Assembly (NCBI RefSeq): GCF_001375655.1
Contig: NZ_CTEN01000003.1
Location: 124,001-188,000 of the forward strand
Origin: Streptococcus varani
GTDB taxonomy: Bacteria; Bacillota; Bacilli; Lactobacillales; Streptococcaceae
DNA length: 64,000 bases
Direction: 5' to 3'
Shown here: in pieces, positions 1 to 7,937 of the stretch
Layout: every line of letters starts with the position of its first letter
Position numbering within the stretch: the stretch's first letter is position 1
Position numbers and translations under genes: made by a program
The notes under the pieces: generated by a model
Database searches by the model: none
What the model was told of the DNA's origin: nothing
Seen by the model: the letters and a program-made list of their open reading frames with translations, nothing else

Positions 1-1856
1 GCTAGGACATGGAGTCCTGTCTCTGTATCATATTCGACACCGATATATTCATGAACCCAGTCAGTCGCTTGTCCAACATTCTCTGTCAATAGGGTCAAGA
101 GCGAACGAACATTTTGCCCATTACCATTAGCCATAAAATCATCAAACATTGATTCTGGTGTATCGTCTGTCACACCAGCTGCTTTTTGAAGTTTTGAGCC
201 CATAACAACCTGATTTCCACCAGAGACAGAAATGGCACCACCGATAAAGCTCAGTTTTTCAACCAAAACTGTCTTGAGACCCAGTTCATCGGCACGTAAG
301 GATGCTGCGATACCTGCTGCACCGCCCCCGACAACAACCACATCTACTTCTTCTTCAAGCACTTGAGTTGATTTTTCCATGACTGGCTTTTGACGGGCCT
401 TGAGAACATCGACTGCATCCTGTCCACTAGCTTTTCGAGCAGCATCAGAGACACCATCAATCACCCCTTGTGAGGTTGATGATGCTCCGGATACAGCATC
501 AACATTGAGGGTTTGGAATTCGATGATTTGTTTTGGAATCCGTTCAAACACTAAGTCGGATAGACCTTCTGATTCATCGGCACTGTCAATTTCAATGGCA
601 GTAATCTGATGACTATCGAAGGTTACAACCATTGGCAATTCATTATTGTGACCATGAGCTGTCACATGGTATTGACCAGCCTTAAATTCGAGTGGTTTAC
701 TCATCAACTCTTCTAAACGAGCTTCCTTGGCTTTTTCAGTTTCAACATCCTTAACCAAAAAGAAAGACTCATCCATGAAATCCCATAGAGGTTCTGGGAT
801 AAAGAGGGCTTCACGGTCCTTCACATCTGCATAAGGTTGTACTTTTTCTCCTTTTTTGACGGTAGTAGCCCAATCTGGATCCACCAAGAAACCTTTAGCG
901 ACTGCAAGCAAATCATAACCAGCTTCTAAGGCTCCTTCTGCATCCTCTTTCTGCATGATCCCACCAACACCAATGATAGGAGTTTGTGCCAATTTTCCTG
1001 ATTTGACTTTATTGTATTTACTGATGAGCATCTCTGGATCACTAGCATCAACAATAGAATTACGACTATAGATCCCCATTGAAAAATGGAAATAATCTAA
1101 ATCATATTCAGCCAATTCATTTAAGAGATAGATGGTATCTTCAAAGCGAATACCTGGTTCTTCCAATTCTTCTGGTGAGAAACGGTAACCGAGTACAAAG
1201 TTCCTAGAGCCTTCTTCTTCAATGACTTTCTTGGCTGCCTTGACGACTTCAATCGGAAATTTAGCCCGTTTTTCAATGGTACCACCCCAGGCATCTTGGC
1301 GACGATTTGAGTGTGGTGAGAAAAATTGTTGCAAGAGGTAAGTATTTGCTCCGTGCAATTCTACTCCATCAAAACCAGCCTTGATAGCACGGCGAACCCC
1401 TTCAGCAAAGAAGTCGACCAAATCTAAAATCTCATGGTGATTGAGTTCAGTAGGTATCGGAGCACCCGGACGAAGAGCTGCAACTGGCGATGCAGAAACT
1501 GGATTTTTCCCTTCGTTCATATTTGGGAAGCCCATACGACCAGCATGGTAAATCTGAATGATGGCTTTTGAACCCTTGTCCTGAATTGCCTTTGCAAGTT
1601 TAGCTAGACCAGGGATTTTATCGTCCTTGTCAATTCCTACTGCACCATAGAAACCGCGACCATGGTTTTCAATAAAAGCAGATTCAACGATAACTGCTCC
1701 AACCTCACCAGAACGGTGGGCGTAATAGTCAACCAACTCGTGTGGAATCTTCCCATCAAAATAAGCTGACTGGGTCGTCATTGGTGAGATAAGGATTCTG
1801 TTCTTCAGTTCAAGACCAGATTTTAAAGTGAAATTTTCAAATAATTGCTTGGACAT
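1..1856 (-). CDS. NADH-linked multi-flavin reductase (OYE + FMN_bind + fumarate-reductase-like FAD domain), 3' end cut by window
   Basis: The ATG is at 1856 and the gene runs off the left edge, so about 618 residues are visible. An old-yellow-enzyme TIM barrel fills roughly residues 1-370, with HAGRMG and the active-site stretch HGANTYLLQQFFSPHSN; no Cys cluster of the 2-enoate-reductase type is seen. An FMN_bind domain follows, with the flavinylation-type motif DAVSGASST near residue 452. Near residue 507 a Rossmann GGGAAG starts a fumarate-reductase-type FAD domain that is incomplete here. There is no signal peptide or membrane segment, so it should be cytoplasmic. Known relatives with these three modules are NADH:fumarate reductases and hydroxycinnamate reductases (HcrB/Crd type), which pass NADH electrons to an unsaturated acid. 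It starts 2 bp after the aroD-like gene stops, so the two are co-transcribed. The substrate is inferred to be a hydroaromatic or cinnamic acid; it could instead be fumarate or urocanate. Confidence 0.85.
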   Translation of the reverse strand, partial: MSKQLFENFTLKSGLELKNRILISPMTTQSAYFDGKIPHELVDYYAHRSGEVGAVIVESAFIENHGRGFYGAVGIDKDDKIPGLAKLAKAIQDKGSKAIIQIYHAGRMGFPNMNEGKNPVSASPVAALRPGAPIPTELNHHEILDLVDFFAEGVRRAIKAGFDGVELHGANTYLLQQFFSPHSNRRQDAWGGTIEKRAKFPIEVVKAAKKVIEEEGSRNFVLGYRFSPEELEEPGIRFEDTIYLLNELAEYDLDYFHFSMGIYSRNSIVDASDPEMLISKYNKVKSGKLAQTPIIGVGGIMQKEDAEGALEAGYDLLAVAKGFLVDPDWATTVKKGEKVQPYADVKDREALFIPEPLWDFMDESFFLVKDVETEKAKEARLEELMSKPLEFKAGQYHVTAHGHNNELPMVVTFDSHQITAIEIDSADESEGLSDLVFERIPKQIIEFQTLNVDAVSGASSTSQGVIDGVSDAARKASGQDAVDVLKARQKPVMEKSTQVLEEEVDVVVVGGGAAGIAASLRADELGLKTVLVEKLSFIGGAISVSGGNQVVMGSKLQKAAGVTDDTPESMFDDFMANGNGQNVRSLLTLLTENVGQATDWVHEYIGVEYDTETGLHVL

Positions 1857-1858
1857 CT

Positions 1859-2626
1859 TTACTCCTCGTTGCTTAATTTCAAAGTTGATAAGATAGTGCG
1901 TAATTCTGCTACGGGTACTTGACCCGGAGCTGATGCTTTAGCAGCTGCTCCGAAAGTTGCAGACGAACCAAATACTTCACCACTTACCCGGCTGACCATA
2001 CCCAGAGCCCCCATTGACATAGTAATAAGTGGTCGTCTTGCTCTTGCATACATTTCAGCCGTTGCCGTCAGGAGAGTAAGAACATCGTTATTGGACTGGG
2101 GCATAACAGCAATTTTACAGATATCCGCATTTCGCTCTTCCATGAGACTCAAACGGCGGACAATCTCATCCTTAGCTGGCGTCGCATCGAAATCATGGTT
2201 ACACATAATGACTTTGACATCTTTTTCATGTGCCAGTTTGATCAAGTCTTGAACAGGCTCCTCAGGCATGAAAAGTTCCACATCAATCAAATCAGCACGA
2301 CCATCAGCCAAGACTGCTTTATAGATTTCAAAATAAAGGTCGTCTGAGATAGGCAAGACTCCACCTTCTTTGGCTGTACGGAAAGTTACCAAGACTGGTT
2401 TTCCAGCTGCTCCTCGAACCTTATGAGACAAGGCTGCAACAGCTGAAGGATTTTCTACATTTTCATAGAAATCAATTCGCCACTCAATAACATCACAATC
2501 CAGGTCTTTAGCCTGATGTGCACCTGCTAAGATTTCTTCTTCTGTTTGGCCAACAAGTGGAACAATAATCTTTGGTCGACCTTGACCAAAGGTAACACCT
2601 GAAACAGTTATAATTGAGTCTGTCAT
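1859..2626 (-). CDS. aroD: type I 3-dehydroquinate dehydratase, catabolic-type paralogue
   Basis: A 255-residue class I dehydroquinase, converting 3-dehydroquinate to 3-dehydroshikimate by a Schiff-base mechanism. Visible active-site residues are E48 in EWR, R83 in FRT, H144 in CNHD and K171 in KIAVMP, the Schiff-base lysine; the C-terminal ASAPGQ loop is present. Its length and motifs resemble enterobacterial AroD more than the 223-residue paralogue at 28161-28832, which sits in the biosynthetic aro block. Having two copies, one beside a YdiB-like dehydrogenase, MFS carriers and a LysR gene, suggests this one works in quinate/shikimate use. It has its own upstream promoter-like region with a putative LysR operator at 2714-2728, and a hairpin element separates it from the transporter gene upstream. 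Confidence 0.93.
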   Translation of the reverse strand: MTDSIITVSGVTFGQGRPKIIVPLVGQTEEEILAGAHQAKDLDCDVIEWRIDFYENVENPSAVAALSHKVRGAAGKPVLVTFRTAKEGGVLPISDDLYFEIYKAVLADGRADLIDVELFMPEEPVQDLIKLAHEKDVKVIMCNHDFDATPAKDEIVRRLSLMEERNADICKIAVMPQSNNDVLTLLTATAEMYARARRPLITMSMGALGMVSRVSGEVFGSSATFGAAAKASAPGQVPVAELRTILSTLKLSNEE

Positions 2627-2713
2627 ATGATTTCCGCCTTTATGTGATATTATTCACTAAAAAGTTTATCACAATAAAATTGATAAATCTAATGAATATA
2701 TTTTTCTAAATTT

Positions 2714-2728
2714 ATAGAAGAAATCTAT
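2714..2728. promoter_or_regulatory. putative LysR-type operator (ATAGA-N5-TCTAT) upstream of aroD-like gene
   Basis: A perfect 5-bp inverted repeat with 5-bp spacing, matching the LysR T-N11-A pattern. The same arms and spacing occur at 5321-5335 and 11260-11274. A plausible minus-strand -10 (TAATAT, 2647-2652) would put its centre near -81. Binding by the LysR protein at 11319-12221 is inferred. Confidence 0.5.
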
Positions 2729-2755
2729 GTATTTATTTGCTACTACTATAAAAAA

Positions 2756-2884
2756 GAGGCTGAAAAAACTCAAAATTTAGACTTTCTATTAAGATTATAA
2801 TCACCAAAAATGGCTTAGAATTAACGTTTCTGACGACGTTATTCTAAGCCATTTTCTATTTTTTAGCCTTTTTTGCCCAGCCTC
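2756..2884. repeat. MITE-like hairpin element with GAGGCTG ends
   Basis: A 129-bp block lies between the aroD-like gene and the transporter gene. It begins with GAGGCTG (2756-2762) and ends with the reverse complement (2878-2884). Inside is a near-perfect stem (2807-2827 with 2836-2855, core CTTAGAAT/ATTCTAAG) followed by T-rich sequence, so it probably also acts as a terminator. There is no ORF. That it is a mobile miniature element is inferred from the terminal repeats only. Confidence 0.45.
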
Positions 2885-2892
2885 CTCTGATT

Positions 2893-4230
2893 TTAAAATT
2901 GTAAAACTCCTGCTAAAAGAGCTGTCAAAATAACAATTAGATTGGTGACAAACATAATTGGTGCTGCGTGACGTGTGTATGGCCCTACTTCTTTTTCAAT
3001 TAAGGAACAGCCGACAAAGGTTGCGGAGTTCATTGGTGTAACAGAAGTTGCCAAAGCCAAATTACATACAAATGGCGCGATAATTGCAATTGGCGACAAG
3101 CCGAAGGCAGCTCCCACTGAGATAAAAAGTGGGTAGAGAGCATTGTAAAGTTGGTAGGGCACAAAGTAGATAATGGGCACTGCCAAGAGTAAGAAGATAA
3201 TATGCATATAATTGAGTAGGAAGGAAGGAAAGACACTTTCCAGCAGTTGAGCAAGAGAAGCCACCATGGAAAGTTTGCTGCCATCTTCAGGTGCTGCATT
3301 GAAGATAGCCAAATAGAAACAGATGGCCAAAAGCATAATTAAGACATTAAAGAAGGTCATGCCTGCCTTATTCCAAATCTGTCCGAAATTTTTTGGATAG
3401 TTAATAAGCGCCGTTACCATTGACGCTGCAATGAAGACCAAATAGGATGGAACTTTAAAGACTGCCAAAGCTACAATGACCAAAAGAAAAATGAAGAAAT
3501 TGATCCAGAATAAATCATGACGAGAAAATTCTTTTTCCTTTGCAGCTTCTACTTCAGCTTCTTGTGCCTCAATACCTTCCGGTAAACCAAGTGTACCATG
3601 TTCTTTTTTATGACGCCATGCAAAATAAACATATTGCAAGATAATGGCTGGAATAAAGCAAAGTCCCCATGGCATAGAAGCTTGTGCTAGGGTTTCTGCA
3701 TTGGTACCAGCCATGGTTGCTGACATGATCACACCGATTCCCCATGGCAACCAACACATAGCTGCCACGGCGGTTTGACAGATGATAAAAGCAAAGTCAC
3801 GGTTAATTTTGAATTTTCTATAAAGAGGAATAACAATCGGGAAGACAACCAGATAAGTTGTGGACATATTAGCGGTCAAATAAGCAATCCCACCCAGAAC
3901 AGATGTCAAAATCATGACTCCAACCACATTGAGGCGATCACCAATAAGTTTCATTACAGCGTTAACCATGACATCAAACATACCAGTTTCAGTCAACATA
4001 ACAAAGTATATCAACCCAAACAAAAGCATATAGCCCGTCTGATTCATCACCGTGCTGAGTTGATTCAAAAGGAAAGTACTGGTTTGGGGCAAATCATAAC
4101 CCATGAGAAAACTGAAAATGACAGGAACTGTGAACAAAACAAAGTTCATTGGGATTTTCAATTGTTTCTCAAAAAGGATGAATACAACAATAATAGCGAG
4201 CATAATTAATGCAAGAATGGCTGGACTCAT
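2893..4230 (-). CDS. CitMHS/ion-transporter-superfamily carboxylate transporter
   Basis: A 445-residue polytopic membrane protein with about 11-12 hydrophobic segments, split by a charged central cytoplasmic loop around residues 205-245. The pattern fits the IT superfamily (CitMHS/DctM-like), in which two inverted halves carry small-residue hairpin loops; TANMSTTY in the first half and SVTPMNSATFVG in the second look like those substrate-binding loops. These families move di- and tricarboxylates or related organic acids with protons or metal ions. It lies 30 bp downstream of the esterase gene on the same strand, so the two likely form one unit. The context suggests uptake of a hydroaromatic or phenolic acid, or export of the reduced product; the sequence does not settle which. 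Confidence 0.75.
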   Translation of the reverse strand: MSPAILALIMLAIIVVFILFEKQLKIPMNFVLFTVPVIFSFLMGYDLPQTSTFLLNQLSTVMNQTGYMLLFGLIYFVMLTETGMFDVMVNAVMKLIGDRLNVVGVMILTSVLGGIAYLTANMSTTYLVVFPIVIPLYRKFKINRDFAFIICQTAVAAMCWLPWGIGVIMSATMAGTNAETLAQASMPWGLCFIPAIILQYVYFAWRHKKEHGTLGLPEGIEAQEAEVEAAKEKEFSRHDLFWINFFIFLLVIVALAVFKVPSYLVFIAASMVTALINYPKNFGQIWNKAGMTFFNVLIMLLAICFYLAIFNAAPEDGSKLSMVASLAQLLESVFPSFLLNYMHIIFLLLAVPIIYFVPYQLYNALYPLFISVGAAFGLSPIAIIAPFVCNLALATSVTPMNSATFVGCSLIEKEVGPYTRHAAPIMFVTNLIVILTALLAGVLQF

Positions 4231-4260
4231 AAATCTATCTCCTAACTATTTTTCAGAATC

Positions 4261-5217
4261 TTATTTTTTCAAATCTTCTAACAGACCAAATTCACGCTTG
4301 AAGGACCAAGCCATCATATCATGAGTAAAATCCGTAAAGGGATGTGGGGCTGATGAGTAACAATGACCAAGACGAGGCGCTTGATAGATTTCACAGGGGA
4401 CTCCAAATTGTAAGAGTCGCTGAGCATAGTCTAAACCAGAATCGCGAAGAGTATCATACTCTGCTACAATAACCATAGTAGCTCCTAAACCACCCAAATC
4501 ACTACAATAACTTGGAAATGCATAATAAGATGGATTTTGTCCATTATAGCCACCAAGATAAGTTGCTTCCGCTCCAACAGTCTTATTGTCTGGACCCATC
4601 TTCAGTTCCATATATTGATGCATAGAATAACTCGCATCGATATTGAGAGCCAGGGCTGGACAGTTGAGAACTGTCAAAGCTGGTTGGATTTCATTGCGGT
4701 CACGTAAGTATAAGGCTAAACCTTCTGCAATCGTTGCTCCAGCACTGGATCCATGCAAGCCCAAACGCTCTGAATCTCCACCAAACTCCTCTGCATGCTT
4801 ATGCATATATATATAAGCAGCATGACAATCTTGCATGGGTTTTGGAAAGTGGATACCATCCTGACCACTGAGTCGGTATTCGACAGAAACTACGATAGCT
4901 GGAACACGTTCTGCAATAGCGATACAACGAGCATTATCAATATCGACTGTACCAGCCACGAAACCTCCACCATGAATATCTAAAATCATAGGTGCTTTCT
5001 CTGGTAAGTTAGCTGGTTTAAAGACACGAATCTTCAATTCTTGATTCTGATCTGGACCAGGAATCCTGCGATCCTCCATAGTCATTCCTTCTGGAAGTTC
5101 ATAAGCAATCATAGCCTCCACCTGCGCTTTGGCACGAGCTTGAATTTCTTGACTAGACTTATCTGCTAAATTACTGGCAATGTGATTTTCATAACCTGGA
5201 AACGGCTTAATTTTCAT
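4261..5217 (-). CDS. HSL-family alpha/beta hydrolase (esterase)
   Basis: A 318-residue alpha/beta hydrolase of the hormone-sensitive-lipase group. From the chosen start, the oxyanion motif HGGG is at residues 82-85, the nucleophile elbow GSSAG has Ser158, and the triad is completed by Asp255 in AEYD and His285 in LGHC. No signal peptide is seen, so it is cytoplasmic. The ATG at 5217 was chosen over one 18 bp upstream because AGGGG lies 8 bp before it, while the upstream ATG has no ribosome site. It heads a unit with the carboxylate transporter. Known family members hydrolyse short acyl or aryl esters. Next to quinate/shikimate genes, a quinate ester such as chlorogenate is an attractive but unproven substrate. 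Confidence 0.82.
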   Translation of the reverse strand: MKIKPFPGYENHIASNLADKSSQEIQARAKAQVEAMIAYELPEGMTMEDRRIPGPDQNQELKIRVFKPANLPEKAPMILDIHGGGFVAGTVDIDNARCIAIAERVPAIVVSVEYRLSGQDGIHFPKPMQDCHAAYIYMHKHAEEFGGDSERLGLHGSSAGATIAEGLALYLRDRNEIQPALTVLNCPALALNIDASYSMHQYMELKMGPDNKTVGAEATYLGGYNGQNPSYYAFPSYCSDLGGLGATMVIVAEYDTLRDSGLDYAQRLLQFGVPCEIYQAPRLGHCYSSAPHPFTDFTHDMMAWSFKREFGLLEDLKK

Positions 5218-5257
5218 AACATCAGCCCCTTTCATTTCTACACTTTTACATACTCAT

Positions 5258-5263
5258 ATTTTA
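5258..5263 (-). promoter_or_regulatory. weak -10 (TAAAAT) of the esterase-transporter unit
   Basis: TAAAAT on the minus strand lies about 40 bp upstream of the esterase start, and no good -35 is visible. That would fit an activator-dependent promoter with the putative LysR site centred near -77. Confidence 0.35.
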
Positions 5264-5320
5264 ACATAGATTGAGAATCTTTTCACAAGTTCATTTTATG
5301 AATTTTTGAAGCGGGTTCCA

Positions 5321-5335
5321 ATAGATTTTATCTAT
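5321..5335. promoter_or_regulatory. putative LysR-type operator upstream of esterase gene
   Basis: ATAGA-TTTTA-TCTAT, with the same arms and spacing as the sites at 2714 and 11260. It continues into a second half site, making a 14-bp palindrome ATCTATTAATAGAT at 5330-5343. It lies upstream of a minus-strand promoter, as the other two sites do. Confidence 0.5.
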
Positions 5336-5625
5336 TAATAGATAGGGTATTTTCTTTGAAAATGCTTACTCATGATTTTGAATACTCAATAAAAAGCAAA
5401 ACCAAACTAGACTAAAGAAACCAGGAGGTCATAAATAATGAAAAAAGTAGGAAAATCAATCATAGAATAGAGCTATTTTATACTAAAAATAGATAAGATG
5501 AGGCGATTCAGATATACCTAATTTTAGGCAAGGAGCTTAAACAAAGAATAATTTTGATTTTCAAAAAGTATTAGCTTATCAAATGAAAAAAGTATAACTC
5601 ACAAAAGTAAGATACACCTTTTTTC

Positions 5626-6510
5626 TTATTTATCATCAGCAAAAAGCAAATCCTTAATATATTCAACTGGCATATCCTCGCCAGTATGAAGTTTGAAAGC
5701 TTCTGCTCCTTGGTAAAGCATCATCCCCAAACCGTTAATGGCTTTTTTAGCGCCATGTTCCTTAGCAAATTTGAGCAATTCTGTTTCAGCTGGGCTGTAA
5801 ACTACGTCAAAGACAACCAAATCAGGACGAATAACAGCTGGATCATTGATCAATTTTTGATCTTCTAATGGTTTCATCCCCACACCAGTAGCATCGATAT
5901 AGATAGAGCTTTCTGCAATGGATTTGTAGAAGGCCTCCGTATCAGCCAAATCATGAACACTTGCTTTACATTCTGTGCGGCTGTTCAATTTTTCAACAGA
6001 TGCCAATGCGTTATCAAAACAGTTATCTTTTATATTGAAGATACGAACTTCTTTAGCCCCATCTAAACCAAGTTGAATAGCAATGGCTGTACCAGCACCA
6101 CCAGCACCAGAAAGGGTAATAATTTGATCCTTAATATCCACTCCTTCTTCTGCCAAGGCACGAACAGCTCCTGTACCGTCTGTGATGTGACCAACTAGAT
6201 GACCTTTGCCATCCTTGTTGACAACGGTATTAACGGCTCCAACCAATTCAGCAGCTGGCGACAATTCATCCAAAAGTGGAAGAATAGCCTGCTTGTTTGG
6301 CATGGAAACATTAGAGCCACGTATGCCCAAATCACGAATACCTTGAACTGCTCCTGGCAATTCCTTGTTACCCACTTCAAAAGCAAGATAAGCATAGTTC
6401 AAACCAAGTTTGGCATAGGCTTCATTGTGCATTTTTGGAGACAAGGAATGACGAATTGGAGTCGCGATAAGTGAAACCAAGAGAGTATGACCTGATAAAC
6501 GTTCTGCCAT
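5626..6510 (-). CDS. ydiB: YdiB-like quinate/shikimate dehydrogenase
   Basis: A 294-residue shikimate dehydrogenase-family protein. The substrate site shows S22/S24 in SLSP, catalytic K73 in SMPNK and D111 in TDG; the nucleotide site is GAGGAG (135-140). Where NADP-specific AroE has an N-R-T loop, this protein has NIKDN (159-163). That loop and the following FDNALA and VGMKPLE stretches closely match E. coli YdiB, which accepts quinate and shikimate and can use NAD. It should interconvert quinate/3-dehydroquinate and shikimate/3-dehydroshikimate. The start has GAGG 7 bp upstream. In E. coli, ydiB also neighbours MFS genes and aroD, so this is a conserved gene team. No biosynthetic aroE is present in the aro block of this window, so it might also cover that step. 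Confidence 0.9.
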   Translation of the reverse strand: MAERLSGHTLLVSLIATPIRHSLSPKMHNEAYAKLGLNYAYLAFEVGNKELPGAVQGIRDLGIRGSNVSMPNKQAILPLLDELSPAAELVGAVNTVVNKDGKGHLVGHITDGTGAVRALAEEGVDIKDQIITLSGAGGAGTAIAIQLGLDGAKEVRIFNIKDNCFDNALASVEKLNSRTECKASVHDLADTEAFYKSIAESSIYIDATGVGMKPLEDQKLINDPAVIRPDLVVFDVVYSPAETELLKFAKEHGAKKAINGLGMMLYQGAEAFKLHTGEDMPVEYIKDLLFADDK

Positions 6511-6549
6511 GAGTTGACCTCTTTCTAAAATTTAAAACTTAAAATATTA

Positions 6550-7773
6550 TTATTGATAACCCTTTTTTTGAGGGTGGAAAATTTCCTGATAGCGCCTATA
6601 TACAAAATAGAGACTAAAGGTTCCTAGGAAGGCTAAGATAAGGATTAATAGGAAGACATGATTGATATTTTTTTCTGCTAAAAGTCCTGTTAAATAAGGA
6701 ATTCCCATAACAGAAATCGATGTTGCCAATGAGTAGTAACTGGTAATAAGACCACGTTTGAAAGGAAAGAATTCCAAAAGAACGGCTAATCCCAACTGCC
6801 AAATTCCCCCTGCCGCAAAGAAACCGACACAGAAGGTTGCAAACAAAACACTGTAATAGTTAGGTACAATCAGCATGAGTGCCAAAGCTGTTCCTGTAAC
6901 AGAAGTACAAAACATCATAAAACGAGGCACATGAATACCACGGCTAACAATGAAGGAAGTCACAAAGACCGATACGAAAGAGAAAATACTATAGATACTG
7001 ACCCATGTCAGACTATCTGCCTCTTTCATTCCTAAAGCTGATTGTGTATAAGTAGGAATCCATGTGATAAAGATATTAAATAGTGAAACAGATACGAAGG
7101 AAAAGACCATGAGAGCCATCCCTTCAATCTGAAATTTAGCCCCAGTTGGTTTATATGCTTCTAATATTGTATCATTAACATCCACTGTGACCACACGTCC
7201 ATTAGAAACAGTTGGAAAAGGTAAACGTAAGAGAACAAAGAGATTGATAAGCATACAAAGGGCAGAAACCAAGAAAGTCCATCCAAAGTAGATATGATTG
7301 TTAAGCATAAAGCGCACAATAATTGGGAAAACAAACTGCCCCATGGAAATGAATGCCTTGTTGAGAACACTAAGTGCACTATTTCTAGAATGATCGTCGA
7401 AGGCCTCCACTACTACTGGATAAGTTGCCGTATCTAGAAAAGCATTACCAAATCCGGCAAAGATGGAGAAGATGAAAGCTAGATGATAATTTGGAGAATA
7501 GAGCAATCCGATAAAGAAGGCAATATAGGAAATAATTCCCAGAATAACAGCTGGTTTTCTCCCCATTCTGTCAGAAATGAGACCAGCTGTATTGATAGAG
7601 AGAATACGCCCCAGACCAACTGCACTCAGAACTAAGGTTACTTGACTGAGGCTAGCCCCCCATTGACTCCTTAGAATAGACATATTTTGAGAGACAATAA
7701 TAGCTGCAATCCCTTGGAAAGCATAGTTTACATACAAACTGCTAATGGTAGGAATATACTTGTTGTGTTTCAC
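6550..7773 (-). CDS. MFS transporter (YdiN/YdiM-type neighbour of ydiB)
   Basis: A 407-residue major facilitator with 12 predicted helices. The signature loop between helices 2 and 3 reads GLISDRMGRKP. The start is GTG at 7773 with AAAGGGG about 9 bp upstream. It lies 39 bp upstream of the YdiB-like gene on the same strand and is probably co-transcribed with it. The equivalent E. coli locus also pairs MFS genes with ydiB and aroD. Known MFS members of this type carry organic acids by proton symport; uptake of quinate or shikimate is inferred from context only. A second MFS gene, clearly divergent in sequence, lies just upstream. Confidence 0.82.
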   Translation of the reverse strand: MKHNKYIPTISSLYVNYAFQGIAAIIVSQNMSILRSQWGASLSQVTLVLSAVGLGRILSINTAGLISDRMGRKPAVILGIISYIAFFIGLLYSPNYHLAFIFSIFAGFGNAFLDTATYPVVVEAFDDHSRNSALSVLNKAFISMGQFVFPIIVRFMLNNHIYFGWTFLVSALCMLINLFVLLRLPFPTVSNGRVVTVDVNDTILEAYKPTGAKFQIEGMALMVFSFVSVSLFNIFITWIPTYTQSALGMKEADSLTWVSIYSIFSFVSVFVTSFIVSRGIHVPRFMMFCTSVTGTALALMLIVPNYYSVLFATFCVGFFAAGGIWQLGLAVLLEFFPFKRGLITSYYSLATSISVMGIPYLTGLLAEKNINHVFLLILILAFLGTFSLYFVYRRYQEIFHPQKKGYQ

Positions 7774-7937
7774 AGAATGATTCCCCTTTATCCAATAAAA
7801 TTTATTTGTCTTACTTTTAATAAGGATTATTCACTGATCAATTACGAAAATAATTTTTTCTCTATTAAAAGCCGATCCCTAGAATTACAAAGGCAGACTA
7901 AGGCGAATCGCCATAGCCTACATATTGGTATTATACA

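Larger units (their letters stand above)
5218..5625. other. 408-bp gene-free stretch between esterase and YdiB-like genes
   Basis: It holds the esterase promoter and operator on the left. A stretch near 5381-5420 loosely resembles the boxA part of streptococcal BOX repeats. On the plus strand there is an AGGAGG site (5423-5428) followed by a 10-codon ORF, ATG 5438 to TAG 5470, reading MKKVGKSIIE. Its good ribosome site and immediate stop look like the decayed 5' end of a lost gene. Nothing else is recognised. Confidence 0.4.

Noticed and set aside
3775..4324. Plus-strand ORFs of 144 and 73 codons inside the transporter gene
   Set aside because: They are antisense shadows of a well-supported membrane protein, with no ribosome site or recognisable fold.
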